Source of the DNA: Hypsibius dujardini
Lineage: Eukaryota; Tardigrada; Eutardigrada; Parachela; Hypsibiidae
NCBI GenBank assembly: GCA_001579985.1
Contig: LRSR01001611.1
Coordinates: forward strand, 1 to 57,249
Length of the DNA: 57,249 bases
Reading direction: 5' to 3'
In this document: positions 35,391 to 46,840 of the stretch, in pieces
Layout: each line of letters starts with the position of its first letter
How positions within the stretch are numbered: position 1 is the stretch's first letter
Translations under genes and position numbers: made by a program
The notes under the pieces: generated by a model
Database searches by the model: none
What the model saw: only the letters and a program-made list of their open reading frames with translations
Told to the model about the DNA's origin: nothing

Positions 35391-35477
35391 AGTCAATATA
35401 TAAAAATTAATAGATTCTTTTAATATTCTTTTAAATTGATTGATGCATTGTATTGAAGTGAATATTTTTAGTGTGCG

Positions 35478-35546
35478 GGGACGAGGGCAAGCGCGCGTAG
35501 TCCGTTTCCATATAAATTTGGTACGAGTGCAAGCGCGCGTAGCCCG
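35478..35546 (+). repeat. duplicated GCAAGCGCGCGTAG motif
   Basis: Two copies of ACGAG(G/T)GCAAGCGCGCGTAG spaced about 43 bases apart, within the Helitron 3' region. Confidence 0.6.
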
Positions 35547-35666
35547 AGTTTAAAATAATATTCCTTGTCTTTCCAAGTCGATTGCGCAATAATGTTTCAC
35601 TGAATCGACTGAACGAACGAAGGTCGGACAAACACTGTACATGTTATTGGATCCCCCTAACCTTCT

Positions 35667-35707
35667 AAAGGTGCGGGGGCACCTTTGCTCTTACCATCGG
35701 TAAAAGC
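35667..35707 (+). terminator. paired hairpins at putative Helitron 3' end
   Basis: AAAGGTGC-GGGG-GCACCTTT (35667-35686) is followed at once by GCTCTTACC-ATC-GGTAAAAGC (35687-35707, one mismatch). They lie 9 bases before the second direct repeat begins, the position expected for the hairpin that ends rolling-circle replication of a Helitron. This use is inferred. Confidence 0.5.
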
Positions 35708-35716
35708 AAAGTCTTG

Positions 35717-35964
35717 TAAACTTGTTAACTATCCAACTTACGGTGGGTAGACCTAACACCGGCGCCCAGAATGTCTGACGACTTATAATCCGGACAAATC
35801 CCCAAGGTCCACCCTGACCTGAAGAAGAGAAATACGGAAGTCGCTGAGCAAAATTTTTCTTGGTTCAATCGGTTTAAGTCAGTCCTGAAAGCCGTACCAA
35901 GAAATCACCAAATATTTGATATCTTTCGTCTGATTTTTCATCGGAATGCAAAGTCGTCTGAGCG
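35717..35964 (+). repeat. 249-bp direct repeat, right of Helitron
   Basis: Nearly identical, same-orientation copy of 26685-26933, one base shorter. It diverges sharply after GTCGTCTGAGCG. It may be the start of a second, truncated Helitron copy in a head-to-tail array. Confidence 0.85.
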
Positions 35965-36514
35965 TTATACTCTGTAAACCAGTTGCTATTAGTATCAGCA
36001 TTTGGCGTTTCTTAATGTCATAATGCCAAGTCATAATGCCAAGTCTACGTATAAGTATAAAATACAAGTACAAGCAGTTGTATAGGTTATAAATAATTTG
36101 CCCGGTTTATGTAATCGCGTTTATATATATATATAAGTATACAGATACATGTAGGCCACCAAATAGCAACCAAGTTAATGAGTATAGAAAGTATAAAAGT
36201 ATACAGAAGTCTAGGGGACGATGCTTGGAATTTAAAATGTCTTGTCCCGAAACTCGCCATTAATCCTTCTATCATAGTGAGCGAGAAATGAGGTTCTAAG
36301 TTTGCCTCAAAAGCATTCAAGAACCCGGTATATATCAAAAATCAAAATGTCAAAAGAAAACAGAACGGCTTGTAGAAAAACGATCGACAAAATAACTTTC
36401 AGAAAACGGTAAAAATGCCAGCTTCTCAAATAACTGTCATACAGGCGTGGTCACGGAACCCGTTGATGTGTCCAGTCTGACAGCAGGTCCGCATTTAATG
36501 TTTTGCGTGGTGTC
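35965..36514. other. spacer, nothing recognised
   Basis: AT-rich DNA between the repeat and the scramblase 3' end, including a (TA)n run near 36125. No gene seen. Confidence 0.4.
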
Positions 36515-38170
36515 TTAATTGTTGTTATTTTGAGTGTGATCAAAATACATAAAATCCTGCAAGAAAAAAAAATTAAATAAAAGTATCAATAAACAGCTTT
36601 ACCAATACTATAGATCCGGACTAGTACGATAAACGGTGTATGGACCTGGTCCACTCTTGCTTACAATGAGGAAGGTCGCTGCTAGCAGAGTTCCCTTGAC
36701 GTCTACGCTCAGATCCATCGGAAACTGCACCCCATAGTTGTCGGCATTTGTGAACATCTCTTTAGCCAAGCCACTCCATTTCTTTGCGATCATTCCAACT
36801 TGCGTCTGGCCATCCGAACTTAACACCTGCAATATATAAAAAACCATCCTGGTAATTAAAATGACTTGAGATGGCACACCAAGGTTCATGCACACAATCG
36901 GGGCAACTATGCCGTTGATCTATGTAGAATGAAAAATCTAGTTGTATGGAACTTCTAAAAATTCTACCTTAGTTTAAACATCGGCACCAAATTGTTTTTT
37001 ATGCAGTGAATATTATTCTTCAAAGTTGGGGTATAACATTAAAATTAAATCCAATTTGGTAGGCAGGATTGAGTCTTTCAGTCGGTCTAACAGATTGCGG
37101 TCTGGCTCGTTAGACACCCAGGGCTTTAGCTATAGAGTTACTGCAATACGTTTAAAATTAATTATTTTTAATCGCGGTCTGAATAAATTGAGTTAATTAT
37201 TGAGTTGTGGTAGGTAAAGTACTACAATAATGTCGGCAAGTACATTCATCACGCCAAGCCGTTCTCGCACCTGGAACTCAACGTCCCGGCAAAGGGAACA
37301 TGTCATACAGGGTCCTTGAATTTTCAAGACAGGCTCTCGCTGCGCGTTTAAAACGCGGAACCGCGGTTTGCACAGGCTCCACTCCTGTTCGATGAAACCG
37401 ATCGGCTGGCCGGACGCCATCACGTCCATGGTCTACAAAACAAACAGCGCACACACATGTCGCACTTTCGTTCAACTGAGTTTGTTTCCTTTATCGATCT
37501 GTTTTGGGCTAAACTTCAAGCAAGGATTATGCCGCAAAAAGTGACTGTTCATCTTCGTACTTGCAGACAGCACGGAAAGCAGCAGTCTTTGCAAGCCAGT
37601 GGGCGACTGATGTGAATCACTTCACGTCGAGCATGGTCTAGGATGCCGATCTCGAAGGGGCGCATGTAACCGAGGCATAGGCGCGTGCAGAAATCGGTGT
37701 CTTCCACGGCGTAATACACTTGCTGGCCTTGTTCGTTGAGGATGACGTATTTATTGTTGGTATCGAAACCGGTAAATGCTGAAACATTATTATTGACGCG
37801 ATGTGTGCAACAACTTGAAAGAAATTTGAGCTTCATAAATCATCGATATTATTCAATGGTATCATGAAGATACTAAATGTATTTTTCAACAATATTTCAT
37901 ATGATAATATAGCTTACCTTCTAGCAATTCCACTTTCTGACTGATCAGCAAATGATTGAGTGTGGTGAGGTACTCCAAACCGGGTGGGACATTTCCTGCG
38001 TAGATTGTTGTAGGTTGCCCAAATTCGTTGTGAAGATCTCCTGGTTGGACGTATCTACTGTTCATAGGAAACTCTGCATGGCTACCTTCCACCCGGCCTC
38101 CGCCTTCCTGCAGGGGTGGGTGATCTGCTAAAGTCCTTCCCGGCTGCACGGTTAAAGGGACGTGCGACAT
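36515..38170 (-). CDS. phospholipid scramblase, 5 exons, complete
   Basis: Scramblases of this family are palmitoylated, single-helix membrane proteins linked to calcium-dependent lipid mixing between bilayer leaflets. The exons are 38170-37918, 37778-37561, 37432-37271, 36826-36665 and 36556-36515. All four junctions join in frame and give 278 residues. Motifs run in family order: VPPGLEYLTTLNHLLISQKV; NNKYVILNEQGQQVYYA; the cysteine cluster LACKDCCFPCCLQ (palmitoylation); GFIEQEWSLCKPRF; IQGPCMTCSL; IAKKWSGLAKEMFTNADNYG followed by VQFPMDLSVDVKG (the calcium-motif region, with Ser at one usual Asp); and a tail FLI/DFMYFD. The tail's last 13 codons sit in a tiny exon after a TTTCTTGCAG acceptor. 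The N-terminal proline-rich region of vertebrate PLSCR1 is short or absent. Confidence 0.92.
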
Positions 38171-40064
38171 TCTGACTGCGTGGCTTGAGAAGTTTGTTTG
38201 CAAATAAAACCGATCGAGAAACCGCAGAAAAAAAATGCCACAGAACAGAGCTGTCGAACATGTGAGTGCACGTGTTTGTTTGAAGGGTTCTCTGTGCTGA
38301 CATCAGCATATACATGTACCAAATACAACCGCAATGATCAGAGGGGGGAAAGAGTTGGTGTGTTGAGGTTTGCAGCTTCAGCGTGAGTGAATCATATTCA
38401 TGAACATGACTACGGCTACCCGTTTGCTACGCTGTTGCACTATTATGAAGTGAAATTGTTCTAACGGTTGCAGTTGTAAGTACAATAGCAATCGAATGAT
38501 TCTTTAGCATTTGCCCAATCGCTATCCTACCCAGAGGCGCCAGGCGGTAAGAACGGGGATGACACTGGGACAACTGTGCTACCTAATGAATGGAGGGGGG
38601 GGGGTCAGGGGGCACTTTAAATTTGTATTAAATTCAGGGATTGCTGGGGAGACTGTAATTTTTCTTCTTTTCAGTCCAAAATCACCTCTTATGTTGAGGA
38701 TCTGGTGATCATAATAAATCTCTGTGCCGTCTACAATAACCTCCGGAGATCAATATAAATTGAGTGGAAACTTCGAAGGCAAATATTGGCGATTCGACCT
38801 TGTCTTCCAGCCGGATGTTTGTTTCCGCCAGTTCCTGAAAATGTCTGGAAGTTTTCAAGTTAACCCGTTTTTTCAAGCGAAACTGTTTTGTTTCTTCTCT
38901 CGATTTCTGAAACTCTTAATGTGCAGGGGTCAACCAGGCGTTTCAGTCCTCAACCAAGAACTGACTAATCGACTGAACCAAACTCGCTACTCAATAGGGA
39001 ATCAGTAAATGCATCTTCTCATTCCCTTGTGTAGAATGTTAGATAAAAATCTCGTACTGAGAATTTGCGATACAAATTACGGAGTTATTATTCGAAATGA
39101 AGATTTTAGCACAAACGGCGTGTTTTCTAGTTTGAGCGCAATACCCTGTGTGAGGCTTACACTATGAGCAATATGCACAATAGCAGTTTTTTTTGGCTCC
39201 GAGAAAGAACTCACTGGAGAAAATCCTACCCAATTTTTTACAGTCCGCCCGTGACGGTCCATGAAAAGTCTGACAAATTGTGATTGAATATGATGAATGG
39301 ATTATGCTGAAAATTTGCCTTTGCTATAAAAACTGGCGCAGTCAGACACAGATTAATAGTCAGCATAGCTAAAACTGTGTACACTTTTCAATAAATGTGT
39401 GGTCGCGGCACTTTGACGTCACTTTCATTGCATACCGCACGAATTCCTCAAACTGCTCCTTGCCTATGTTATTGACACCCTCAAATGAAGACCGCTTTTG
39501 AAGTCTATCTCAGGACACCCTATCGCAAACTGACTCTCATAAAGACTGGAGTCGTAAATTGAGTAGATACAATTGCACATAAGAAGTTCATTTAAGTGGT
39601 CTACAATTTGGCTGTTGATGGGAGGAAGAAGGCAATCGTATAGGATAAGCGCAGGCGGATGTGATTGACTTCAATGGGAGTCTTCATTCATTTCGCGAAA
39701 CTGTAATTTCTCCAGCTGCCTTGCATTGAAACAGTAGGTCTAGAGGCTTGATTTTACTAAATGACAATAGCACATAAATAATGGCTGATATGACAGCTGA
39801 TGTGATAATATGATTGCGCTTCATGGCGACAATCTCATATTTCGTGGAATGTGACGGTCGATACGTGGGGAACGCGGTAATACGCCCCCCTCAAACGTCT
39901 GATTGCGGCAAGCATTTACAACTACAAAGAGCACGCATAATTATTTGCAAAAACGCCAGTTTTCGACACTCTAATTAGTTAATAATTTGGAACGCTAACA
40001 GTGACAGTTTTATTAAAGGCCGTTTTTCCAACGCCAGGGCACCGAAATCCTAGCCGCCATTACA
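38171..40064. other. intergenic between scramblase and GH3 genes
   Basis: Divergent promoters of the two neighbours must lie here. No further exon, RNA gene or repeat could be supported. Confidence 0.4.
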
Positions 40065-43000
40065 ATGCGGTCCTTTGTGGCAGCACTTGTGGTTGTCACG
40101 ACACTCCTACTGGGTGAACGATGTCTGGCACGACAACCTAGGTAAGAAGCAAATTCGCTTGTCTTATAAAAATATTTGAATATTTTCTATTGTTAGCGGT
40201 CGAAAATATAAAATTGTGCATCTTGTTTTTCATGGCAGTAAAGAGATTTTTTAAGACAAATTAGATTAAGATTTAGAATAAGACAACACAGATTAATTTC
40301 TCGACTTTACCCATTTAAGATTTGTACGTGCTTTTATTGCCTGTGAATAGCCAACTCACCAGAAAACAATTAAAGGGAGAATGCAATTGAACAAAATCGA
40401 TGAAAATGCGTCCAGTGCAGCATTACTGAATAAACTATTTGATTAAAAATCAATTAGAAATGAGATGTACTATAAAAAAGTAACTTGCGACGTTTCTAAG
40501 CGGCAAAGTGTGCCGTGGAGACAAGCCCGAGCATATGGCGTGGCGTATGTTTTTGTAAGAAATTAGGAAACGAATCAATGTTCCCTAATTTAATCGCTAG
40601 TCTCTTGACAATATCCGACAAAAAGATTATTAAGCAGACCTACAACATCAACTTACATAAGAATATTAAAACTTCCATAAAGTGTCGAATTTCGGACCTA
40701 TTGCAGCAATTCCCGATTGAGCGAAGCTGAAATTGAAAGGCAGATCGAGACTTTGTTGTCGCAGATGACCCTGGAGGAGAAGCTCGGTCAACTTCAACAA
40801 CTTCACGGCATTAAAGACAGCGGCATGCACCGTCCGGGCCAGCTTGAAAAAGTCGAAAAAGGTCTGGCCGGTTCCTTCTATCACGTTCGAGGAGCCCGCA
40901 ATGTCAATGTACTCCACAACGCCACGCTTCAGTCTCGGCTGAAAATCCCTCTTCTGCTTGCTTTCGATGTCATCCACGGCTATCGCACGCTCTTCCCCAT
41001 CCCCCTCGGTGAGGCCGCTAGTTGGGATTTGAAGGCTGCTGAGAGAGCGGCATCAATTGCTGCCGCCGAGGCAAGGAGTGCGGGGGTGCACTGGACATTC
41101 GCCCCTATGGTAGACATTTCGCGGGATCCTCGATGGGGCCGAGTCATGGAGGGATCAGGGGAAGATGTTCATTTAGGTGTGGAATTGGCCAAGGCGAGGA
41201 TTCGGGGATTCCAAGGCGCTGACTACAGCCAGAAGGATAAGGTTCTGGCGTGTGCGAAACATTTAGTGGGATACGGAGCAGCGGAAGGAGGTCGTGATTA
41301 TAATACGGTGAGTGTGAGAAGACCTCATATTTTTAAAACGTTTCTCTTTACAAATTTTATTGTACGTATAAAGGAAGATGCATCCTTCCTTCGATAAAGT
41401 TCCTTATGTCCATAAATTCGGTTATGTGATTGTCCGTTCCGCCTATCCAGGCGTTTACATGCCCATAAATGCTTCATTAAATTTTCTGTCCGTCCGTCCG
41501 TCCTTTCAAATGTCTGTGCGTCTGTCCGGCCGTCATCTGGCCGTACGTCGGTTCGACCGTCCGCAGTCCGTCCGTCCCTCCGTCCATCCAACCCTCGGTC
41601 CGATCATCTATACAATCTTCGATTTGTTTTTTCATCCCCCTCCCCTGCTTATCTAATTGTACGCCTGTCAATCTATCCATCCATTCGTCCAACTTTGAAT
41701 TCATCGGTCATAACAGCCATATGATGTATAAATACATTCGCTAAACCAGATCGTTGCAGGTGGACATGAGTGAGCGTCGACTCCGAGAGACATACCTCCC
41801 ACCGTTCAAAGCCGCCGTGGACGCCGGTGTCGGATCCTTCATGACAGCCTTCAACGATCTCAACGGGATGCCCGCCACTGCTAACAAATTCATCCTTCGC
41901 GACATCCTTCGCGGCGAGTGGGAATTTGACGGGCTGGTGGTCAGTGACCACAACTCGGTTGAGGAAATGATCAATCACGGTCTGGCGGCAGACAAGAGCG
42001 AAGCAGCACGACTGGCACTGAACGCTGGCACGGACATGGAAATGTTCAGCGGGACCTACCTCGAGAACGGTGCGAAACTCGTTGAAACGGGAAAAGTGGC
42101 CACCGAGACGATCAACAACGCCGTTCGCAATGTTCTTCGCATCAAGTTCCGTTTGGGCCTGTTCGAAAACCCCAATGCCCCCGTTTCCGCGGAGCAGGAA
42201 CAGGCGACCTTGAAAAAGCCAGAGTTCCTCAAAGCGGCGAGAGAGATTGCAGCGAAATCGTTCGTACTGTTGAAGAACGAGAACGAGACCCTTCCGATCG
42301 ACCTAAATAAAACCAAGCGATTGGCCGTGATTGGAGCGCTGGCTGATGACAAGCCCAACACGTTGGATTGGTGGTCCGGGGATGCTCACGCGGAGGATTC
42401 CATCACGATACTTCAAGGTCTACGAGATTTCGTTGCCGCTGCAAATGCAAACCTAACTAGCCCAGCTACCGTAACGTTCAGTAAGGGATGTGAATCGACC
42501 TGCGACTCAGACAAAGATTTCCCAGCTGCAAGGATCGTAGCAGCAGCCGCGGACTTTGTGGTCATCGTCGTAGGTGAAATTCGTGAAGTCTCGGGAGAGG
42601 CGGGTTCGCTGTCTAACATCGACTTGTCTGGTCGGCAACTGGACTTGGTGAAAGAGATTGCAGCGACAGGCAAACCATACGTGGTTGTTCTGAAAAACGG
42701 TCGCCCACTGACGATTACTTGGCTAGCTGAGAACGCCCCTGCTATCCTGGTCACCTGGCATGCAGGTAGGATAACAAGTCGAAACAATTATATTTCTATA
42801 GAAAAAAATGTATACTTGTATATTATTTACAAATATTCAGGGATTGCAATTGAAATAATGTTCTGCAACATAGATTTTACAGTTCTTTGCTGTTGAGTGG
42901 TCGAGATTTATCATTGAAGCTTCGATAGTTTAATTTTCAAAATAATTAACGTGATCTCTTTACATTTTCGGTTGAAATTTTCGATTAAAATTAATAGTTC

Positions 43001-43953
43001 TTATTAAAAGGGACGAATATTGTTCAACTTTGCTTTCTCCTGTCAGCCGGATATATATTAAAAAATCCAGCGATGAAAAAAGCAGTGATACGCGAAGGCA
43101 AAAAGTGGCTCAACTTCAGATCACCCTATTTTACTAGACGCTATTGAAAAATTGCCTTTAACTTGGTAAGTTGAAAGTTTTTTCCTCATGTGTAAAACAA
43201 CGTGTCAACTTGAAAAACAGTGAATTCCTCGCATGCCTATGTTCTTCAGGTACGATGGGCGGGCCTGCGGTGGCGGATGTTCTCTTCGGAGCCGTCAACC
43301 CCAGTGGAAAACTCCCCATGAGTTTCCCAAGGAGCCTCGGACAAATTCCCCTCAACTACGACTACAAAAACACCGGACGACCATTTAACGCAAGCGCCCC
43401 ACTTCGGGACACATCAAGATACATGGACGCACCCAACACTCCGCTGTATCCTTTCGGATTCGGATTGAGTTACACCACGTTCCGCATCGACGAACTGAAT
43501 TTGAGCTCGGAAAGGGTTCAGAATGGAGAAAGTGTTCGAGTGTCGGTCCAGGTGCAGAACACAGGCAACCGAGCGGGGGAGGAAGTGGTGCAGCTCTATC
43601 TGCGAGATGTGTACGCAGCGATCACTCGACCCATGCGACAGTTGAAGGGTTTCCAGAAGGTCGCCTTGGAAGCTGGCGAGAAACGGCAGGTGGAGTTTGT
43701 CGTGTTGCCCGAGGATATGAGCTTTCTGGATGAGGCCTGGAAAATGACAGTGGAAGCTGGAGAATTTGAGGTGTTTGTTGGCAACAGTGTTAACGCGGAT
43801 TTGATGGGCAAATTTACGGTGGAAGGAAGTACATCCACTGCCGCACCCACTGGCGCTACAACTGTTGTCACTTCAACACAGGCGTCCAGTGCGCAAAAGA
43901 ATGTTGCTAGGCTGGCACTGTATCTAGTATTTACTCTGCTCGCTTTGAATTAA
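40065..43953 (+). CDS. GH3 beta-glucosidase (BglX-like), paralogue A
   Basis: Four exons, 40065-40141, 40707-41307, 41760-42765 and 43250-43953, join in frame to give 795 residues. A signal peptide ([20 protein letters not shown]) leads into the GH3 core: [20 protein letters not shown]; the [17 protein letters not shown] substrate loop; and the nucleophile Asp in [11 protein letters not shown] (about residue 289). The candidate acid/base Glu lies in REVSGEAGS (about 506), followed by the [10 protein letters not shown] and [10 protein letters not shown] signatures and a C-terminal FnIII-like domain. The tail ([12 protein letters not shown], then a hydrophobic end) looks like a GPI-anchor signal. 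Such enzymes release glucose from the non-reducing ends of beta-glucosides outside the cell. The residue after the nucleophile is His, where the neighbour (and most of the family) has Trp. Exon 4 is nearly identical to that of paralogue B. Confidence 0.92.
41478..41600 (+). repeat. (GTCC/CCGT)n repeat in GH3-A intron 2
   Basis: Degenerate GTCCGTCCGTCC tract in intron 2. The homologous intron of paralogue B holds a different microsatellite. Confidence 0.75.
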
Positions 43954-44028
43954 ATATTTTCTGACAAGCGGTGCACTGAGATTCTAAGCAACCTACGCTG
44001 TACGGGGAGACACTTCAGAAAGTTAAAC

Positions 44029-44159
44029 TAGTTACAGTGGAAGGACTACCACCAACTGCCGCCACAACTGTTGTCACTCCAACACAGACGTCCAGTGCGG
44101 AAAAGATTGTCGCTTGGCTTGCTCTTTATCTAATTTTTACTCTGCTCGGTGTGAATTGA
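44029..44159 (+). pseudogene. relic GH3 3' end (C-terminal tail)
   Basis: Directly after the 3' UTR of paralogue A, a diverged duplicate of the last 43 codons of GH3 exon 4 appears: VTVEGLPPTAATTVVTPTQT, then SSAEKIVAWLALYLIFTLLG and a TGA stop. It aligns with the intact tail ([20 protein letters not shown]...) with many changes, and its own 3' flank (44160-44240) again resembles the GH3 3' UTR. It has no upstream exon. It is best read as the ancestral 3' end of paralogue A, stranded when a block from paralogue B was copied in. Confidence 0.8.
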
Positions 44160-46840
44160 ATTTTTTCTATCCAGTCGCGCAATGAGATTTTAAGCATGAT
44201 ACACACACTTCGGGAGATACTTTAGAAAGCGTAATTTGATAATGAATTTAGCAGGAAACCGAACCCAACGTACAACGTTAACACTAAGAAGTTATGGTAA
44301 TATAGAATTATAGGTATTATTTTCCTGATTCATAGAAACGAGAAAACTCTGTTGCATTGAATACACATTTGCAGACAGAATACACTTCCGTACCCGAATA
44401 AAATATGAAATTAATTGTACTATTAAATGCTGCCATTCTCAAATAAGCCGAGTACAAACGACTGCCCGGACGGAACAACACCCATCTTAAAAGCAGTTCA
44501 AAAATGACCCTCTACCACCGGCAAACTTTAATTTTTAATTTATCTGAACGAGGTTGCTGATTAGCAGGTCCCTCGGCTTATATCACACATTTATATACGC
44601 CCCTCGCCAGGAGTGCAGGGACAGTGCAGAAATCGTCCACAATTTGAACAAATAGTCTTAACTGCATCCTTTGCGACACCGGTACCGCTACTGTAGAACT
44701 GTGAAAGAAAGGATAGAATATTAAAAAGTATTTTAAAGGAATAACAGTTTCTCTGCAATTCCGTTTCCACAACTGATGCAATCAAAATACGATCAAAATA
44801 CGATCAAAATACAATCAAACGACTCCTAACTCATCATGCAACTGTTTTGGAAAATTTCTGCTCAAGCAGTACGCCCTCCCTCAACTGGATTTAGTCAAAC
44901 AACAGGTTGGTAAGAAGCGTTTTGTCTTTACTTTAAATAACTCGAATTGATTTATTTGCCTGCCCGATATGATGATTGGCTGAACGGATTATCTCGTTGA
45001 GGCAGTCCATTGTTTGGTGTAGCCGTTGCCGGACGAACAACTTCACTGGCCGCAGCGCTTGGGTCCAACTCTAAGTCTGTCTTACGGGAGGATCTACCGT
45101 CTCAGCATTCAGTACCCTCACTTCGATAGCACCAACGGCCTTGGTTCAAAGTGAGTCTATACGCAGTGTCGATCATAGACAAGCTGCCAGAAGGGGTAGA
45201 AATAGACCGACAGTCGTCAAGACAGGCAGAGAGGCAGATAACCATTGGCATAGAGATAGGCTGTCAGGCACGCAGACAGACAGGCAGACAGATAAAGAAA
45301 CAGATAACCATCGATAGAGACAGACAGACAGACAGACAGATGCAGATGCTACAGAGAGTTCCTCGCATTGACGTGCCAGTGAAAAATTGATTTGGAAGAA
45401 CCAGTCATTTTGTCGGTTTGTGGTGTCGGACGTTGTTCGTTTTGTAGCGGTTATGGACTGCAGGTGGCGGTTTTATGCGCGGAACACTAGCAACTGTACC
45501 AGCATCTGGACGTGGCCTTCTACAAGCCACTGCCTAATCAGTATAGCGTGTTGATGGCCTTTTAGCATCCTTCAAGTGAGCCATCCGACGTTGAAGCTAG
45601 TATTTGAGAAAGGGATTTCGTAAACAGCATGATTGCCAGTGTAATGTGGGAATAGAATAATCACCTTCCAATTTTACGATAGGGGACCTTCCTATCTTTC
45701 TATCCTTCTGCATTTTCCCCGCGTCTATAAGTGTTAGAATAGCAACATTTTCATTGCGCGTATTAGCAGCAATAACACGTTCCGACCCAGACGATCTTAT
45801 TTGCTCGTCTAAAGCGTGAAAAATCCCTCGCCTGAGATTTGATGTGGTACAGGGAACAACCCAAAATTTTCTTCAGTTAAACTTTAGCTCTTAAGGGGGA
45901 AGTTAACAATCTCAAAGTTGAACAAATGTGATAAACTCTGTTTAATTTTTTTCCCCGGATACAATTTTAATCGATAGTTGCAAAGATGTCTCGACCGGTG
46001 ACCCAGTCGAATAGAAAATATTGGTGCCTAAATTTTCGACTCGATCGTAATCCTGGATTTTATTTCTCGCAAAAACACACTGAATCTGAAAACGGAAATA
46101 CGAGTGGGATCAAGTTGATTAGGGAAGAAAACTAAAAAAATTACCTTAGAGTAAAGCGAGTCGCAAAGGCATTAAATGTACTCTGGAAATTCGCGGATTT
46201 GCCGTTCTGGAAGCGGAAACAACACCTGGATGGTTATTGTTCCCAGCGACGACTAAATCGACTCGGAGTTCAGAGTTCACCTCAATATCGCCGACAGTGA
46301 TTACTGTTTGCTTGACAGTTGACTGGCTCATGTGATTTACTTATTACTCTGTTCGGCGGTATCAGAAACGTCTTGATCCAGAAGGAAATGACACAAGACT
46401 CAGCTCAAGACATAACGAAGTTCAGAGGAAGCAAGATGGGCGACAGTGCTGATACTGCAAAGGCCTGATAAAATAAACGTTAACGCAGAAGTCACATCAA
46501 GCGCAATTGGCTCATAACATAAATCACTGTCAGTGATGTGATTGTATCATTGTGTGCACTCGTACCCAGGCACCACAATCTTTGACGTTCGTGTGCGGTT
46601 GCATCTGTGGAATGTATCGATAACGGCGACTTGTGGCATATTAAAAGAATGGAGTATCGATTCATTGCCTTCAATTGACCAGCAGTTCAACTATTTTTAG
46701 GCTCTTACTAGCAGAGGAAAGGTCGGCAACACACTCAATCCAGATTTCATTTTGTTTTGGTACTTCAATCCGTTTGGTTATTCGCGTAAAGTCCCGGGCA
46801 AAAGAGTGTCTCGGGGAATAATCCCCTTAAAACAGCTACA
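44160..46840. other. spacer between GH3 paralogues
   Basis: No firm gene. A minus-strand frame from ATG 46331 (MSQSTVKQTVITVGDIEVNS) has a possible donor after AACCATCCAG but no partner exon. AT- and repeat-rich elsewhere. Confidence 0.35.
45215..45345 (+). repeat. (CAGA)n-rich microsatellite
   Basis: GACAGACAGGCAGACAGA-type tetranucleotide repeat in the spacer between the GH3 genes. Confidence 0.75.

Larger units (their letters stand above)
26685..35716 (+). mobile_element. Helitron (Helitron2/Helentron-like) with OTU domain
   Basis: A rolling-circle transposon of about 9 kb. It consists of the left direct repeat, an intron-split RepHel-OTU gene (27018-34629), and a non-coding 3' region (34630-35716) full of hairpins. 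The limits are inferred: the left limit is the start of the direct repeat, the right limit the junction with the second repeat copy at 35717. The OTU domain after the helicase is known from animal Helitron2-type elements. Several inactivating lesions are present (see the domain entries), so this copy cannot make a full-length protein. Confidence 0.75.
34630..35716 (+). other. Helitron 3' non-coding region
   Basis: AT-rich at first, then with ordered secondary-structure units described separately. No further coding sequence. Confidence 0.5.

Noticed and set aside
26685-35964. The 249-bp direct repeats as LTRs of a retrotransposon
   Set aside because: The interior encodes Rep, helicase and OTU with no reverse transcriptase or integrase, and the repeats lack TG...CA ends.
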